A stretch of DNA of 64,000 nt from an uncultured Leifsonia sp. (GCF_945957465.1 NZ_CAMFLC010000019.1:1-64000); one strand, 5' to 3'. Shown: positions 16,342-25,141, numbered from the stretch's first letter. Translations and numbers: made by a program. Notes: generated by a model not told the origin, from the sequence alone.

Positions 16342-17961
16342 TCAGACGAGGGTCAGCAGGCCGCCTTCGCGGACCGCGTCCAGCGACAGCACCTTGTAGC
16401 CCTCGCCATCGAAGAACACGGTCAGCCGGTCGCCGTCGGCGTGCATGACCACCCCGCCTCCCCAGCTCTCGTGCCGCACTCGCGCGGCGGGCGGGAACGG
16501 TTGCTCCCCCGCCCCCGCGTGCTCCGTCATCCAGCGCGCGGCGCTCCCCGACGAGCAGGTGTCGCAATTGCCGCACAGCTCGGCGAGCTCCTCGCCGAAG
16601 TAGCCGAGCAGGAACTGCCGCCGGCACCGGGCGGTCTCGGCGTACTCCTGCATGAGTTGCGATCTCGAATGCTCGATGCGCTTGCGGAGCAGGGCTTCAG
16701 CGACCGCGCGCGCCGCCGCCTGCCCGGCGTCCAACGGCGCGGCCTGCAGGTCGTCGTCGGTGCCGGAGACCGCTCGCGCGTCCCGGAGCAGGCCGAGCAG
16801 CCTCCCGAGGGACCGGGGGCTCATCCCCGCGTGCTCGGCGATGTCGGCGCGCGAGGACCCCGGGCTGTGCGCGATCGAGGCGAAGACGGCCGCAAGCTCC
16901 TGCGCGTCGGGCTCGCCGCCCGAGAAGAACCGGGTGAGCGCGAAATCCTCCGGGCGATAGTGGAGCGTGATTTCCGCCGCCTCGCCGTCCCGTCCTGCCC
17001 GCCCGATCTCCTGGTAATAGCTGTCGAGCGAGTCGGTGACCGACGCGTGGAGAACGAAGCGCACGTCGGGCTTGTCGATCCCCATCCCGAAGGCACTGGT
17101 CGCGGGCACCACCCGTGCGCGGCCGGCCATGAACCGCTCGTAGACGTCCTCCCTCTCGGCCGCCGTGAGGCCCGCGTGGTAGGGCGCGGAGGTGGACCCC
17201 GCGGCGACGAGCGCCTCGGCATAGAGTTCGGTGTCACGGCGCGTGGCGGCGTAGATCAGGCCGGACCCGGCCAGCCGCACGGCCTGCGAGACGACGGCAT
17301 CGCGCTTCTCGGAGTCGCGCTCGTGCCGCGCGACCTCGAGCCGGAGGTTGGGCCGGTCGAATCCGGTCGCGAGCACCCGCGGGTGGGCCAAGTGGAGCCG
17401 CTCGGCGATCTCGGCGCGGACAGGCGGCGCGCCCGTCGCCGTGAGAGCGACGGTCGGCGGGTGCGCCAGCTCGTCGATGACGTCGCCGAGGATGAGGTAA
17501 TCGGGCCGGAAGTCGTGACCCCACGCCGACACGCAGTGGGCCTCGTCGACCGCGAAGAGCGTGACGCGCAGCCCGGCCAGGCGTTCGCGGATCGCGGGGT
17601 TCGCGAGCTGCTCGGGTGCGAGGAAGACGAACCGGGCGTCGCCCGCGGCGAGCGCCTCCCAGTCCCGCTCCTGCGCTCGCTCCCCCTCTGCGGAGTTGAT
17701 CGCCACGGCGCCGGGCACGTCGATCGCCTCGCGGATCGCACGCACCTGGTCCTCCTGCAGCGAGATGAGCGGGGAGACGGCGACGGTGAGTCCGTCGAGG
17801 ATGGTGCCGGCGAGCTGGTAGACGGCCGACTTGCCGTACCCGGTGGGCATGACGGCGAGCACGTCGCCTCCGTCGAGCAGCACCTCCACGGCTTCGGCGA
17901 GACCGGGCCGGAGCGGATCCCAGCCGAACGAGCGGGCTGCGACGTCGTGGACGAGGGACAT
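16342..17961 (-). CDS. RecQ-family ATP-dependent DNA helicase
   Basis: 539 residues. Helicase motifs in order: Walker A around Lys44 (MPTGYGKSAVYQ), DEAH in VDEAHCVSAWGHDFR, SAT-like LTATGAPP, GMGIDKPDVRFVLH and the arginine-finger motif SYYQEIGRAGRDG. The RQC zinc site is visible as CRRQFLLGYFGEELAELCGNCDTC in shorter pieces (Cys at four positions). No HRDC domain follows; the C-terminus is instead a short beta-rich segment ending LSLDAVREGGLLTLV. It unwinds DNA 3' to 5' in recombination repair. It is shorter than E. coli RecQ and typical of the actinobacterial short form, so the name recQ is not asserted. Confidence 0.93.
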   Translation of the reverse strand: MSLVHDVAARSFGWDPLRPGLAEAVEVLLDGGDVLAVMPTGYGKSAVYQLAGTILDGLTVAVSPLISLQEDQVRAIREAIDVPGAVAINSAEGERAQERDWEALAAGDARFVFLAPEQLANPAIRERLAGLRVTLFAVDEAHCVSAWGHDFRPDYLILGDVIDELAHPPTVALTATGAPPVRAEIAERLHLAHPRVLATGFDRPNLRLEVARHERDSEKRDAVVSQAVRLAGSGLIYAATRRDTELYAEALVAAGSTSAPYHAGLTAAEREDVYERFMAGRARVVPATSAFGMGIDKPDVRFVLHASVTDSLDSYYQEIGRAGRDGEAAEITLHYRPEDFALTRFFSGGEPDAQELAAVFASIAHSPGSSRADIAEHAGMSPRSLGRLLGLLRDARAVSGTDDDLQAAPLDAGQAAARAVAEALLRKRIEHSRSQLMQEYAETARCRRQFLLGYFGEELAELCGNCDTCSSGSAARWMTEHAGAGEQPFPPAARVRHESWGGGVVMHADGDRLTVFFDGEGYKVLSLDAVREGGLLTLV

Positions 17962-18014
17962 GCGTCACACGGTACCGGCCATCGGGCCGATACCGACCCG
18001 GCACGGTCTAGCCG

Positions 18015-19214
18015 CTACCGGGCGGGCCAGTGCCACGTCGGGCGGTCGAGCAGTCCCTCCTGACCGCCGACGGTCGTCTCCCCGAAGCTCTTGCGCAGTT
18101 CGACGCTCGTGAAGCCGTCCCCCATTCCCTCCCGCGCGGCGGCCGTGCGAACGGCGTCGATCAGCGGCGCGGAGTGCGTGACAACGACGGTCTGGGCGTC
18201 GCGCGACGCGGCGACGATCAGCGACCCCAGCGCGAGCACGAGGTCGGGGTGCAGGCTCGTCTCCGGCTCGTTCACGACCAGCAGCTTCGGCGGCCGCGGC
18301 GACAGGAGCGCGGCCGCCAGCAGGAGGAACCGCAACGTTCCGTCCGACAGCTCGCCCGCGCCCAGCGGCCGCAGCAGGCCGTGCTGCTGAACGGCGAGCG
18401 AGAACTGCGCACCCTCGGCGACGACCTCCACCCGGCTGCCGGGGAACGCCTCCTCGATCGCCGCGTCGAAGCGGTCTCCCCCTCCGAGCTCGCGGATGGT
18501 CTGCACGGCGGCGGCCACGTCCGTGCCGTCGGCCGCGAGGACGGGCGTGCGCGTTCCCAGCTGCGGGAGCCGGGCCGGCGCAGCGGCGTCGGTGCGGAAG
18601 TGGTCGTAGAAGCGCCAGGCGCGCAGCTGCTCGCGGACCCGAAGCACTTCCGGTGCGCGAAGGGGGTCGACGACCTCCGTGAGCACGCTCTCGAAGGGAC
18701 GCAGCGACCTGCCCAGCTCGGCCCAGCCGCCGTCATCGTCCCGCACGCGCACGTGAGCGCCATGACGGTCGACAGCGATCGCGGACGGTCGCGGGGCGCT
18801 CCCGGTCCAGATCGTCTCCACCTTGACTTCGGGATCCCGGCCGAAGGCGGAGGCGCTCTTCTGCGGCAGGCCCAGATCCAGCGCGTAGCCGAGATCGCTG
18901 CCGTCGTCGTCCAGCTGGACGCCGAGCCGGAGCGCGACGGGGCCGCGGCGCACCACTCCCCGCACGGCGTGCGTCCCGTCGCGCACCGCCCGACCGATCT
19001 GCTCGGGGCCCGCCCAGAGCGTCGAGTCGAGCCCGCCCTCTCTCGCCACCGCCTGGACGACGGCGTCGCGCCCGCACGCCGCCAGGAGCCGAAGGGCACG
19101 GTACAGCGACGACTTGCCGACGCCGTTCGCGCCGGTCACCACCGTGAGCCGGCCGAGCGGCAGCACCACATCGCGGAGCGATCGGTAACCCGAGACGGCG
19201 ACGGTGGCGATCAT
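18015..19214 (-). CDS. AAA family ATPase, RecF/ABC-like
   Basis: 399 residues with an SMC/RecF-type ATPase split by an insertion. Walker A is GANGVGKSSLYRAL near residue 30, the signature region lies around LGAGELSDGTLRFLLL, Walker B is LLVVNEPETSLHPDLV and the switch His is VVVTHSAPLIDA. Similar single proteins occur in many bacteria and are annotated only as AAA ATPases; some partner with nucleases in defence systems, but no nuclease gene is adjacent here. The neighbour RecQ gene is on the same strand after a 53-base gap, which may hint at a repair context. Confidence 0.88.
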   Translation of the reverse strand: MIATVAVSGYRSLRDVVLPLGRLTVVTGANGVGKSSLYRALRLLAACGRDAVVQAVAREGGLDSTLWAGPEQIGRAVRDGTHAVRGVVRRGPVALRLGVQLDDDGSDLGYALDLGLPQKSASAFGRDPEVKVETIWTGSAPRPSAIAVDRHGAHVRVRDDDGGWAELGRSLRPFESVLTEVVDPLRAPEVLRVREQLRAWRFYDHFRTDAAAPARLPQLGTRTPVLAADGTDVAAAVQTIRELGGGDRFDAAIEEAFPGSRVEVVAEGAQFSLAVQQHGLLRPLGAGELSDGTLRFLLLAAALLSPRPPKLLVVNEPETSLHPDLVLALGSLIVAASRDAQTVVVTHSAPLIDAVRTAAAREGMGDGFTSVELRKSFGETTVGGQEGLLDRPTWHWPAR

Positions 19215-19277
19215 GCCGGGATGCTACAGGGCGCCACCGACCATGCAGCATCCAGCCGGGCATGTTACATATGTCTC

Positions 19278-19523
19278 ATGACCGGTCGTATGTTCAGCCA
19301 GCTCTGCGCCACCGTCGTACTGGCGCTGGTGACGGTGCTGATCGGCCGATCCATGCACGATCCCGCCACGATCGTGCTGTTCGCCGTCGGAGTGCTCGCG
19401 ACCATCCTGTCGGCGTTCCGCGTGCGCTCCCTGCGGGCGCGGGCACTGGCCGAACGGGGTCGACGTGTCCCCCAAAATGCCGCTACAGACGATCGGGGGA
19501 ATCGGTCAAGCTCTAATCGATGA
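19278..19523 (+). CDS. Small membrane protein, hypothetical
   Basis: 81 residues with two predicted membrane helices (about 8-23 and 30-47) followed by a basic, hydrophilic tail. I do not recognise a family. It is supported by the ATGA overlap with the next gene, which suggests coupled translation, and by the hydrophobic pattern. A longer open frame runs upstream but lies antisense to the AAA ATPase gene. Start ATG at 19278. Confidence 0.55.
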   Translation: MTGRMFSQLCATVVLALVTVLIGRSMHDPATIVLFAVGVLATILSAFRVRSLRARALAERGRRVPQNAATDDRGNRSSSNR

Positions 19524-20086
19524 GCAGGCAGCAGGGGTCGGACGTGCAGACGGGCGTGACGCAGGACGTCGTGCTGCGTCCGCACCGCGATCTGTTCACG
19601 CGCGGGCTCACCGCCGTCCTCGCGCTGACGACTCCGGTCTTCGCGGTGCTCTACTGGCTCACCATCCCGGACGGCGCCTGGACCGTCGTGCTCGGCGCGC
19701 ACCTGCTCGTCGTGCTCGCGACGATCGTCGGCGTCTACAGATTCTTCAGCGCGACGATCACCCTGAGCGCCGAGGGCGTTCGGGAGCGCGGGTTCTTCGG
19801 GGGGACCCGGCTCGTGCGCCCCGCCGACGTGGCAGCCATCCTGCTCGTGCGGCTCTACGACGGCAGCACCCTCGACACCCTCCCTCAGCTCTTCGTCACC
19901 GGCCACGACGGCCGTGTCCTGCTGCGCATGCGCGGTCAGTTCTGGTCGACGGAGGACATCGAGCGCGTCGCCGAGGAACTCGATCGGCCGGTCACCCGCG
20001 CCGAAGACTTCATGACCATGAAACAGCTGCGGCGCTCGTCACCCGAGCTTCTCTACTGGTTCGAGCGGCTTCCGCGCCTGCGCTAG
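19520..20086 (+). CDS. Membrane protein with PH-like domain, hypothetical
   Basis: 188 residues. Two membrane helices (about 30-47 and 53-72) precede a soluble part (about 75-188) with alternating strands (ATITLSAEGVRERGFFGGTR, AAILLVRLYDGS, QLFVTGHDGRVLLRMRGQFW in separate pieces). That is the pattern of bacterial PH-like membrane-associated domains. Role unknown. Its ATG overlaps the preceding small gene by four bases, and it converges with the GNAT gene on the other strand. Confidence 0.78.
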   Translation: MSRQQGSDVQTGVTQDVVLRPHRDLFTRGLTAVLALTTPVFAVLYWLTIPDGAWTVVLGAHLLVVLATIVGVYRFFSATITLSAEGVRERGFFGGTRLVRPADVAAILLVRLYDGSTLDTLPQLFVTGHDGRVLLRMRGQFWSTEDIERVAEELDRPVTRAEDFMTMKQLRRSSPELLYWFERLPRLR

Positions 20087-20103
20087 GCGGCCGGGGTTCC
20101 GCC

Positions 20104-20712
20104 TCAGACGTCCGCGTCCGTCGCGATGCCCAGCACCGGCGCGCTCGGGCGGCTCGACGGCAGTTCGTGGAAGCCGAGCCGTCGGTAGAACGCCTGCGCC
20201 GCGGTATTCGCGGACGACACCCCCAGGTACAGGGCGGGCACCCCGCGGTCGCGGAGCTCGCGCAACTGCCGGCGGATCAGCCGGCGCCCGAAACCCTGGC
20301 CCTGCGATTCGGGCAGGAGGTCGATGTGCAGGTGCGCCGGGTAGTCGTCGACCTCGGGGACGATGGCGGCGTGCGGGTCGAGACCCCAGCCGATGACCTC
20401 CCGCTCGCGGGCGTCCAGGGCCGGGTCGAGCGGATGGGCGCTCCGGAAGCCGGGCAACCAGTTGTCGTCATACCAGCGCGCGAAGGCGCGGCTGTCCTCG
20501 ACGGCGATGACGTAGCCGGCCACGCGTTCGCCGGTGTCGACGACGAACGCGAGCTCGGGCCGGTACGCGACATAGGGGCCGGCGAAGATGTCCGGCAGCA
20601 GCGAGTCGTCGGAGTACAGCCCGGTCGCGTCCGTCCCCGCCGCCCCGGTGCGCACGCACACGTCGTAGACATCGTCGCGGTCTGCCGGTCGGTACGGTCG
20701 GATCGAACTCAC
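20104..20712 (-). CDS. GNAT family N-acetyltransferase
   Basis: 202 residues. The GNAT fold opens with SIRPYRPADRDDVYDVC; the acetyl-CoA pyrophosphate loop is ESQGQGFGRRLI (about residues 143-154), followed by the late strand/helix YLGVSSANTAAQAFYRRLGF. Substrate cannot be told; the insert around residues 75-115 is typical of GNATs related to O-GlcNAcase C-terminal domains. The GTG start lies only 17 bases from the GTG start of the divergent phosphotransferase gene. Confidence 0.9.
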   Translation of the reverse strand: MSSIRPYRPADRDDVYDVCVRTGAAGTDATGLYSDDSLLPDIFAGPYVAYRPELAFVVDTGERVAGYVIAVEDSRAFARWYDDNWLPGFRSAHPLDPALDAREREVIGWGLDPHAAIVPEVDDYPAHLHIDLLPESQGQGFGRRLIRRQLRELRDRGVPALYLGVSSANTAAQAFYRRLGFHELPSSRPSAPVLGIATDADV

Positions 20713-20729
20713 CGTGAAAGTATCGCAGG

Positions 20730-21626
20730 GTGAGCTCCTCCCACCGCGCCGGCGAGCGCGCGGCCGGCCCCGATGCCGATGCCGATGCCGCGCTGGCACC
20801 CTGGCGGAATCGGTGGGGGCTGGAGGCGGACGGCGCCGCGTTCTCGACGCCGTCGAGTGCGCTGCAACCCGTGCGTCAGCACGGGCGCGCCGCCTACCTC
20901 AAGCTGGCGACGGTCGCCGAGGAGGCCGCGGGCGGCCGCGTGCTGCGCTGGTGGGCCGGGCGCGGTGCCGCCGCCGTCCTCGCGGCGGACGGCGATGCTC
21001 TGCTGCTCGAACGCGCCGACGGCGACCGCGACCTCGTTGCGCTGGCGGCGTCGGGCGCGGCCGGCGACGACGCCGCCACCCGCATCCTGTGCCGCGCGGC
21101 GCTGCGCCTCCACGCCATCGACGACCTCCCGAGGCCCGACGGGCTCGTCGACCTGCGGCGCTGGTTCCGCGAGCTCTTCGAGCACGCCGCGGAGAATCCC
21201 GTCGCCCACGACGGACTGTTCGCCCGCGCCGCCGCCGAAGCGGAGGCGCTGCTCGCGCATCCCGCGGGAGACGTCGTGCTGCACGGCGACCTGCATCACG
21301 GCAACGTGCTCGACTTCGGCACGGAGACCGGTGCGGCAGGCGGACGTGGCTGGCTTGCGATCGATCCGAAGCACCTCCACGGCGATCCCGCCTTCGACTT
21401 CGCGAACATCCTGTGCAATCCGAAGCGGGAGGTCGCACTGGCGCCCGGTCGGTTCGGCCGCACGGTGCGGGTGATCGCGGACGAGACGGGGATCGACGCG
21501 GTGCGGCTGCTCCGCTGGGCGCTCGCGTGGGCGGGACTGTCGGCGGCGTGGTCGGAACGCAGCGGCGACGATGCGGGGACCGCCGTCGGCGTCGGGAGGC
21601 TCGCCCTGCGCGCTGCCGCCCGCTGA
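20730..21626 (+). CDS. APH(6)/hydroxyurea-type antibiotic phosphotransferase-like protein
   Basis: 298 residues. Kinase-like fold with an N-lobe reading (AAYLKL and LLLERADGDRDL), the catalytic loop VVLHGDLHHGNVLDF and the metal-binding segment LAIDPKHLHGDPAFDFANIL. These are the signatures of the aminoglycoside/hydroxyurea phosphotransferase family. Whether it gives antibiotic resistance cannot be judged, because chromosomal members often act on unknown small molecules. GTG start; divergent from the GNAT gene with which it shares the 17-base gap. Confidence 0.87.
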   Translation: MSSSHRAGERAAGPDADADAALAPWRNRWGLEADGAAFSTPSSALQPVRQHGRAAYLKLATVAEEAAGGRVLRWWAGRGAAAVLAADGDALLLERADGDRDLVALAASGAAGDDAATRILCRAALRLHAIDDLPRPDGLVDLRRWFRELFEHAAENPVAHDGLFARAAAEAEALLAHPAGDVVLHGDLHHGNVLDFGTETGAAGGRGWLAIDPKHLHGDPAFDFANILCNPKREVALAPGRFGRTVRVIADETGIDAVRLLRWALAWAGLSAAWSERSGDDAGTAVGVGRLALRAAAR

Positions 21627-21641
21627 GCCCGCCCGGCGGCG

Positions 21642-22328
21642 TCAGGCCCGACGGGCTCGACGGAGGAAGGGATGCGGTCTCGTGCTCTCTGCCGCCAACC
21701 GGTAGGCGAGCGGCGCCCAGACGATCACGGCGACTCCCGCGCCCAGCAGCAGCCCGCCGATCGTGTCGCTCAGCCAGTGAGCGCCGAGGTAGGTGCGGCT
21801 GACCGCCATCAACAGCGACCACGCGACGCCCACGCACCAGACCCAGATGCGCGGAAAGAGGATGCCGAACACGACCGCCATCGTCGCCGCATTGGCTGTA
21901 TGCCCCGACGGGAATGAACCGGTGTCGACGTGGACCAGGATGTCCGAAGGCCGGGCACGCCCGACGGTGTGCTTGAGAACTTGAACGCAGATCACCGACA
22001 CGACGCTCGCGACGGCGAAGAACGTCGCGCCCCACGGCCGCCGGAAAGCGAGCAGCAGTGCGAAGACGACGACAGGGATCACGACCGAGCCGAGGATGCC
22101 GCCCCCGACGTAGTTGAAGAACAGCGCCGGTACGGTCCACCCGGGCGAGCGGTGCTCGACGACCTCGGCCATCCACTTCAGATCGACGGCGAACGGCTCG
22201 GTCGGGCGGAAGGCGATGATCGCACCGAGCAGGATCACCAGCGCGACGGCGACGGATGCGGACACCAGCGGCCAGCGGCGCTGGATGCGCGCAGCAGCGT
22301 GGAGGTCGGTGGGTCTCGCGCCCGTCAT
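21642..22328 (-). CDS. PAP2-family membrane phosphatase
   Basis: 228 residues from ATG 22328 (a GTG at 22358 would add ten). It has five to six membrane helices. The three phosphatase motifs are complete: KHTVGRARP, FPSGHTAN and SRTYLGAHWLSD. It probably dephosphorylates undecaprenyl pyrophosphate or phosphatidic acid at the outer membrane face. Convergent with the phosphotransferase gene (15-base gap). Confidence 0.92.
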   Translation of the reverse strand: MTGARPTDLHAAARIQRRWPLVSASVAVALVILLGAIIAFRPTEPFAVDLKWMAEVVEHRSPGWTVPALFFNYVGGGILGSVVIPVVVFALLLAFRRPWGATFFAVASVVSVICVQVLKHTVGRARPSDILVHVDTGSFPSGHTANAATMAVVFGILFPRIWVWCVGVAWSLLMAVSRTYLGAHWLSDTIGGLLLGAGVAVIVWAPLAYRLAAESTRPHPFLRRARRA

Positions 22329-22433
22329 GGGTTCACCGTACCGGGCGGGGCCGGGCACGCGCGGTGCTGCACCGGCCCGCCCTGATACCGGCGACTCCCT
22401 CGCTGCCCGGCGGTCACGGTTCGTCGCGTGGGC

Positions 22434-23663
22434 CTAGTGTGCGAGCTCCGGCACGGTCCGTGGGCGCACGATGAGCCACAGGGCGGCGATCGAGACGGTC
22501 GCGCAGATCGCCATCATCGCCCCCATCGGCGCAGCGCTGCCGGTGCCGAGCAGGCCCACGATCGGCGAGAAGACACCGGCCGAGCCGAAGTTGAGCGCAC
22601 CCAGCAGGCTCGCCGCCGTTCCGGCCTCGTGGCCGTGGTTGTTCAGGGCGAGCACCTGGACGCACGGGAATCCGAAGCCGCACGCCGCGATGAAGAACCA
22701 GAGCGGGACGGCCACCCCCCAGAGGCCGACATGGGACTGGTCGAGCACGACGATGGCGAGGGAGGCGACGAGCATCACCAGCGTCGAGACGGCGAGGATC
22801 CACTGCGGTCCGACGTACTTCGTCAGGCGCGACGCCGACTGCACGCCGATGATGATGCCGATGGAGTTGACGGCGAACAGGAGGCCGTACTCCTGCGGGG
22901 TGAACCGGTAGAGGCCCTGGAAGATGAACGGGCTCGCCGAGAGGTAGGAGAACAGGCCCGTGAAGTTCGCGGCGCCCACGATGGCGATGCCGACGAAGAC
23001 GCGGTCGCTCAGCACGGAGCGGTAGCGCTGGCCGACCGTGGCGTGGCCGGCGTCGTGCCGGCGCGCTTTCGGCAGGGTCTCGGCGATCCACAGCGAGACG
23101 CAGACGATGACGAAGAGGCCGTAGCAGGCGAGCACGACGAAGATGCCCCGCCACGGCATGACGAGCAGCAGCCACGAACCGAGCACCGGTGCGAGCACCG
23201 GGGCGAGCCCGTTCACCAGGGCCAGCCGGCTGAGCATCCGCACGAGCGGACGCCCGCCGAAGAGGTCGCGCACCATGGCCATCGCGACGACGCCGCCGGC
23301 GGCCGCGCCGATCCCCATCAGGGCGCGGGCGGCCCCGAGCAGCTCGACGTTCGGCGCGGCGGCCGCCGCGAGACACGCCAGGATGTGCACCGCGGTCGCC
23401 GCGATCAGGGGCATCCGCCGGCCGACTTTGTCGGACCACGGCCCGACCAGCAGCTGGCCGAGCCCGAATCCGATCGTGGTCGCCGTCAGCGTGAGCTGGA
23501 TCATGGCCGTCGACACGTTGAAGTCGGATTCGAGGGTCGGCAGCGCCGGCAGGTACATGTCGATCGTGAACGGACCGAGTGCGGTGAGCGCGCCGAGGAT
23601 GAGGATGTACGCCAGGCGCTGGCGGCCGGAGAGCGAGTCGCCGGGGTGCACGACGGTGGTCAC
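22434..23663 (-). CDS. MFS multidrug exporter, Bcr/CflA type
   Basis: 409 residues, 12 predicted helices. The family N-terminus ILGALTALGPFTIDMYLPALP and motif A in the 2-3 loop (GPWSDKVGRRMPLI) are clear, with motif C-like glycines in helix 5. These proton-driven exporters handle chloramphenicol, bicyclomycin or sulfonamide-like compounds in other bacteria; the substrate here is unknown. GTG start with an AGAAGGA ribosome-binding site. The 5' leader contains a candidate promoter, a 14-bp palindrome and a terminator-like hairpin (separate entries). Confidence 0.93.
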   Translation of the reverse strand: MTTVVHPGDSLSGRQRLAYILILGALTALGPFTIDMYLPALPTLESDFNVSTAMIQLTLTATTIGFGLGQLLVGPWSDKVGRRMPLIAATAVHILACLAAAAAPNVELLGAARALMGIGAAAGGVVAMAMVRDLFGGRPLVRMLSRLALVNGLAPVLAPVLGSWLLLVMPWRGIFVVLACYGLFVIVCVSLWIAETLPKARRHDAGHATVGQRYRSVLSDRVFVGIAIVGAANFTGLFSYLSASPFIFQGLYRFTPQEYGLLFAVNSIGIIIGVQSASRLTKYVGPQWILAVSTLVMLVASLAIVVLDQSHVGLWGVAVPLWFFIAACGFGFPCVQVLALNNHGHEAGTAASLLGALNFGSAGVFSPIVGLLGTGSAAPMGAMMAICATVSIAALWLIVRPRTVPELAH

Positions 23664-23730
23664 GGAGAAGACGTCCTTCTGCTGGAGTGCGGGAGTGGAG
23701 GGCCGCGCCCGGCGCTGGGCGCAAAAATGA

Positions 23731-23755
23731 CAGCACCGCGGCTGTCGCGGTGCTG
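23731..23755 (-). terminator. Terminator-like hairpin in the exporter leader (possible attenuator)
   Basis: Perfect 10-bp stem CAGCACCGCG / CGCGGTGCTG with a 5-base loop. On the minus strand it is followed by TCATTTTT (A-run at 23723-23727 on the plus strand). It lies about 70 bases upstream of the exporter start and downstream of the candidate promoter. Confidence 0.7.
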
Positions 23756-23781
23756 GGGAGGTGGTGCGGGGAGATCGCCGT

Positions 23782-23795
23782 TCGAATCGATTCGA
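23782..23795. promoter_or_regulatory. 14-bp perfect palindrome, possible operator
   Basis: TCGAATCGATTCGA reads the same on both strands and lies 10-25 bases downstream of the predicted transcription start of the exporter gene. It is a typical position for a TetR- or MarR-type repressor site. No such regulator gene is adjacent. Confidence 0.55.
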
Positions 23796-23812
23796 TTGCG
23801 GGACGTGTGTTT

Positions 23813-23842
23813 ATCCTACCGCCTTCCGGGCGTTAATGTGAA
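23813..23842 (-). promoter_or_regulatory. Candidate promoter of the MFS exporter
   Basis: On the minus strand: -35 TTCACA (23837-23842), 18-base spacer, -10 TAGGAT (23813-23818). It would start a leader of about 140 bases before the exporter gene. Confidence 0.5.
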
Positions 23843-23872
23843 CGTGCACATTCCCGCGTTTTCCCTGCGGAA

Positions 23873-23931
23873 GCGAGGCGGCGCGTTCTCCGCCGCCTCG
23901 GCGCGTTTCGTGGGACTCTGCGCCGCCTCGC
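23873..23931. repeat. Hairpin after the ROK1 gene with dispersed GACTCTGCGCCG motif
   Basis: Arms GCGAGGCGGCGC (23873-23884) and GCGCCGCCTCGC (23920-23931). The right arm is embedded in GACTCTGCGCCGCCTCGCG (23914-23932), which recurs with one change at 53808-53826. It may end the xyloside operon, which finishes at 23960. The rest of 23664-23959 has no gene. Confidence 0.6.
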
Positions 23932-23959
23932 GGGGAGGCCGGGCGGCCGGCGCAGGAGC

Positions 23960-25141
23960 CTACGCGGCGGAGGGCGACGCGAGGAGCGGGCCGAAGGCGA
24001 GCTCGGCGGCGCCGATGAGGAGGATGTCGCTTCCGAGCGCGGCGCGCGTGATCGTGAGCGTCTCGGCCGATGCGGCGAGCGCCTGGGCCGCCACCAGCCC
24101 GGGCAGGCGTTCGGGCGCGAGTTCGTGCAGTGCGCCGAGGAAGCCTCCGAGCACGATGCGCTCCGGGTCGAACACGTTGGTCGCGGTGCGCAGGGCGGTC
24201 GCCAGAAAACCGAGCTGACGCTCGACCTCGGCGACGACGGCCGTGTCCCCGGCCTGCACCGCGGCACGCAGCGCTTGCTCGAGCTCGTCGGGGTCGGCCG
24301 AGGCCCGGCCGAGCACGCGCAGGAGCGCCCGCTGACTCACCTCGGTCTCCAGACAGCCGATGGCGCCGCAGTGGCAGCGCACCCCGCTCGAGTTCACCAG
24401 TGTGTGACCGAGCTCGCCGGCGTACCCGCTGATACCCGTCAGCGGCGCTCCGCCGACGATGACCCCGGCTCCGATGCCCGACGCGCCACCGTTGAGGTAG
24501 ACCAGATCGGCCGCGCCTGTGCCGGCGCCGAAGAGCCGTTCGGCGTTGGCGCCGAGGTGGGCGTCGTTGGCGGCGAGCACCGGATAGCCCGTCGCCGCGG
24601 CGAGCTCGGCGGCGAAGGGCTCCTCCGCCCACTCCAGGTGCGGCGCCAGCCGCACCACGCCGTCGTCCTCCCGCACCAGTCCGGGCACGGCGACCCCGAC
24701 ACCGACGACCCGGGATGCCGTGGCCAGGTCGGGCCGGAGCCCGTCGATCACCGCTGACGCGATGGCGGCGGCCTCCTGCGCGGTCGGCACATGCCCGGTG
24801 GGATACCGCACCCGGCGGTGCACCCGCGCGTCGAGGCCGACCACCCCGACCGTGACGGCGTCCACTTCGGGATTCACCGCGAGGGCGACCACGCGCCCGT
24901 CGGCGGCCACGACCGGTGACGGCCGACCCACCCGGTTGCTGATCTCCGGCTCCCGTTCGAGCACCAGCCCCAGCTCCACCAGCTCGCCGACCAGGGCGCC
25001 GATCGTCGACCGGTTGAGGCCGGTCGCCTGGGTCAGAGCCGAGCGGGCGACGGGGCCGCCGCGGTGCACCATCCCGAGCACGGTGGCGAGGTTGTGCCGT
25101 CGCACCGTGTCGAGGTTCGTGCCCGTCGTCCTGCCGTTCAT
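23960..25141 (-). CDS. ROK family transcriptional regulator (ROK1)
   Basis: 393 residues. The N-terminal winged helix-turn-helix (about 12-75) includes ARSALTQATGLNRSTIGALVGELVELG. The ROK sugar-kinase-like domain follows, with the zinc motif CHCGAIGCLE (about residues 260-270) that links effector binding to the helix-turn-helix. It follows yicI after 16 bases and is probably the last gene of the binding protein-permease-yicI operon, so an autoregulated repressor responding to xylose or an alpha-xyloside is a reasonable inference. Confidence 0.93.
   Translation of the reverse strand: MNGRTTGTNLDTVRRHNLATVLGMVHRGGPVARSALTQATGLNRSTIGALVGELVELGLVLEREPEISNRVGRPSPVVAADGRVVALAVNPEVDAVTVGVVGLDARVHRRVRYPTGHVPTAQEAAAIASAVIDGLRPDLATASRVVGVGVAVPGLVREDDGVVRLAPHLEWAEEPFAAELAAATGYPVLAANDAHLGANAERLFGAGTGAADLVYLNGGASGIGAGVIVGGAPLTGISGYAGELGHTLVNSSGVRCHCGAIGCLETEVSQRALLRVLGRASADPDELEQALRAAVQAGDTAVVAEVERQLGFLATALRTATNVFDPERIVLGGFLGALHELAPERLPGLVAAQALAASAETLTITRAALGSDILLIGAAELAFGPLLASPSAA

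Noticed and set aside
18015-19214. AAA ATPase as part of an OLD/Gabija-type defence system
   Set aside because: No TOPRIM segment in the protein and no helicase/nuclease partner directly coupled; RecQ nearby is an ordinary repair helicase.
18030-19277. Extended plus-strand frame upstream of the small membrane protein
   Set aside because: It runs antisense through the AAA ATPase and lacks any family signature; only the part from 19278 is hydrophobic and coupled to the next gene.
20730-21626. Calling the phosphotransferase a proven aminoglycoside-resistance gene
   Set aside because: The sequence supports only the family; chromosomal members without resistance are common.
22414-23736. Alternate open frame overlapping the MFS exporter gene
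   Set aside because: It reads as arginine/alanine-rich shadow sequence, while the other frame has 12 membrane helices and family motifs.
23739-23810. Leader peptide upstream of the exporter hairpin
   Set aside because: No ATG or GTG with a ribosome-binding site is visible between the predicted transcription start and the hairpin.
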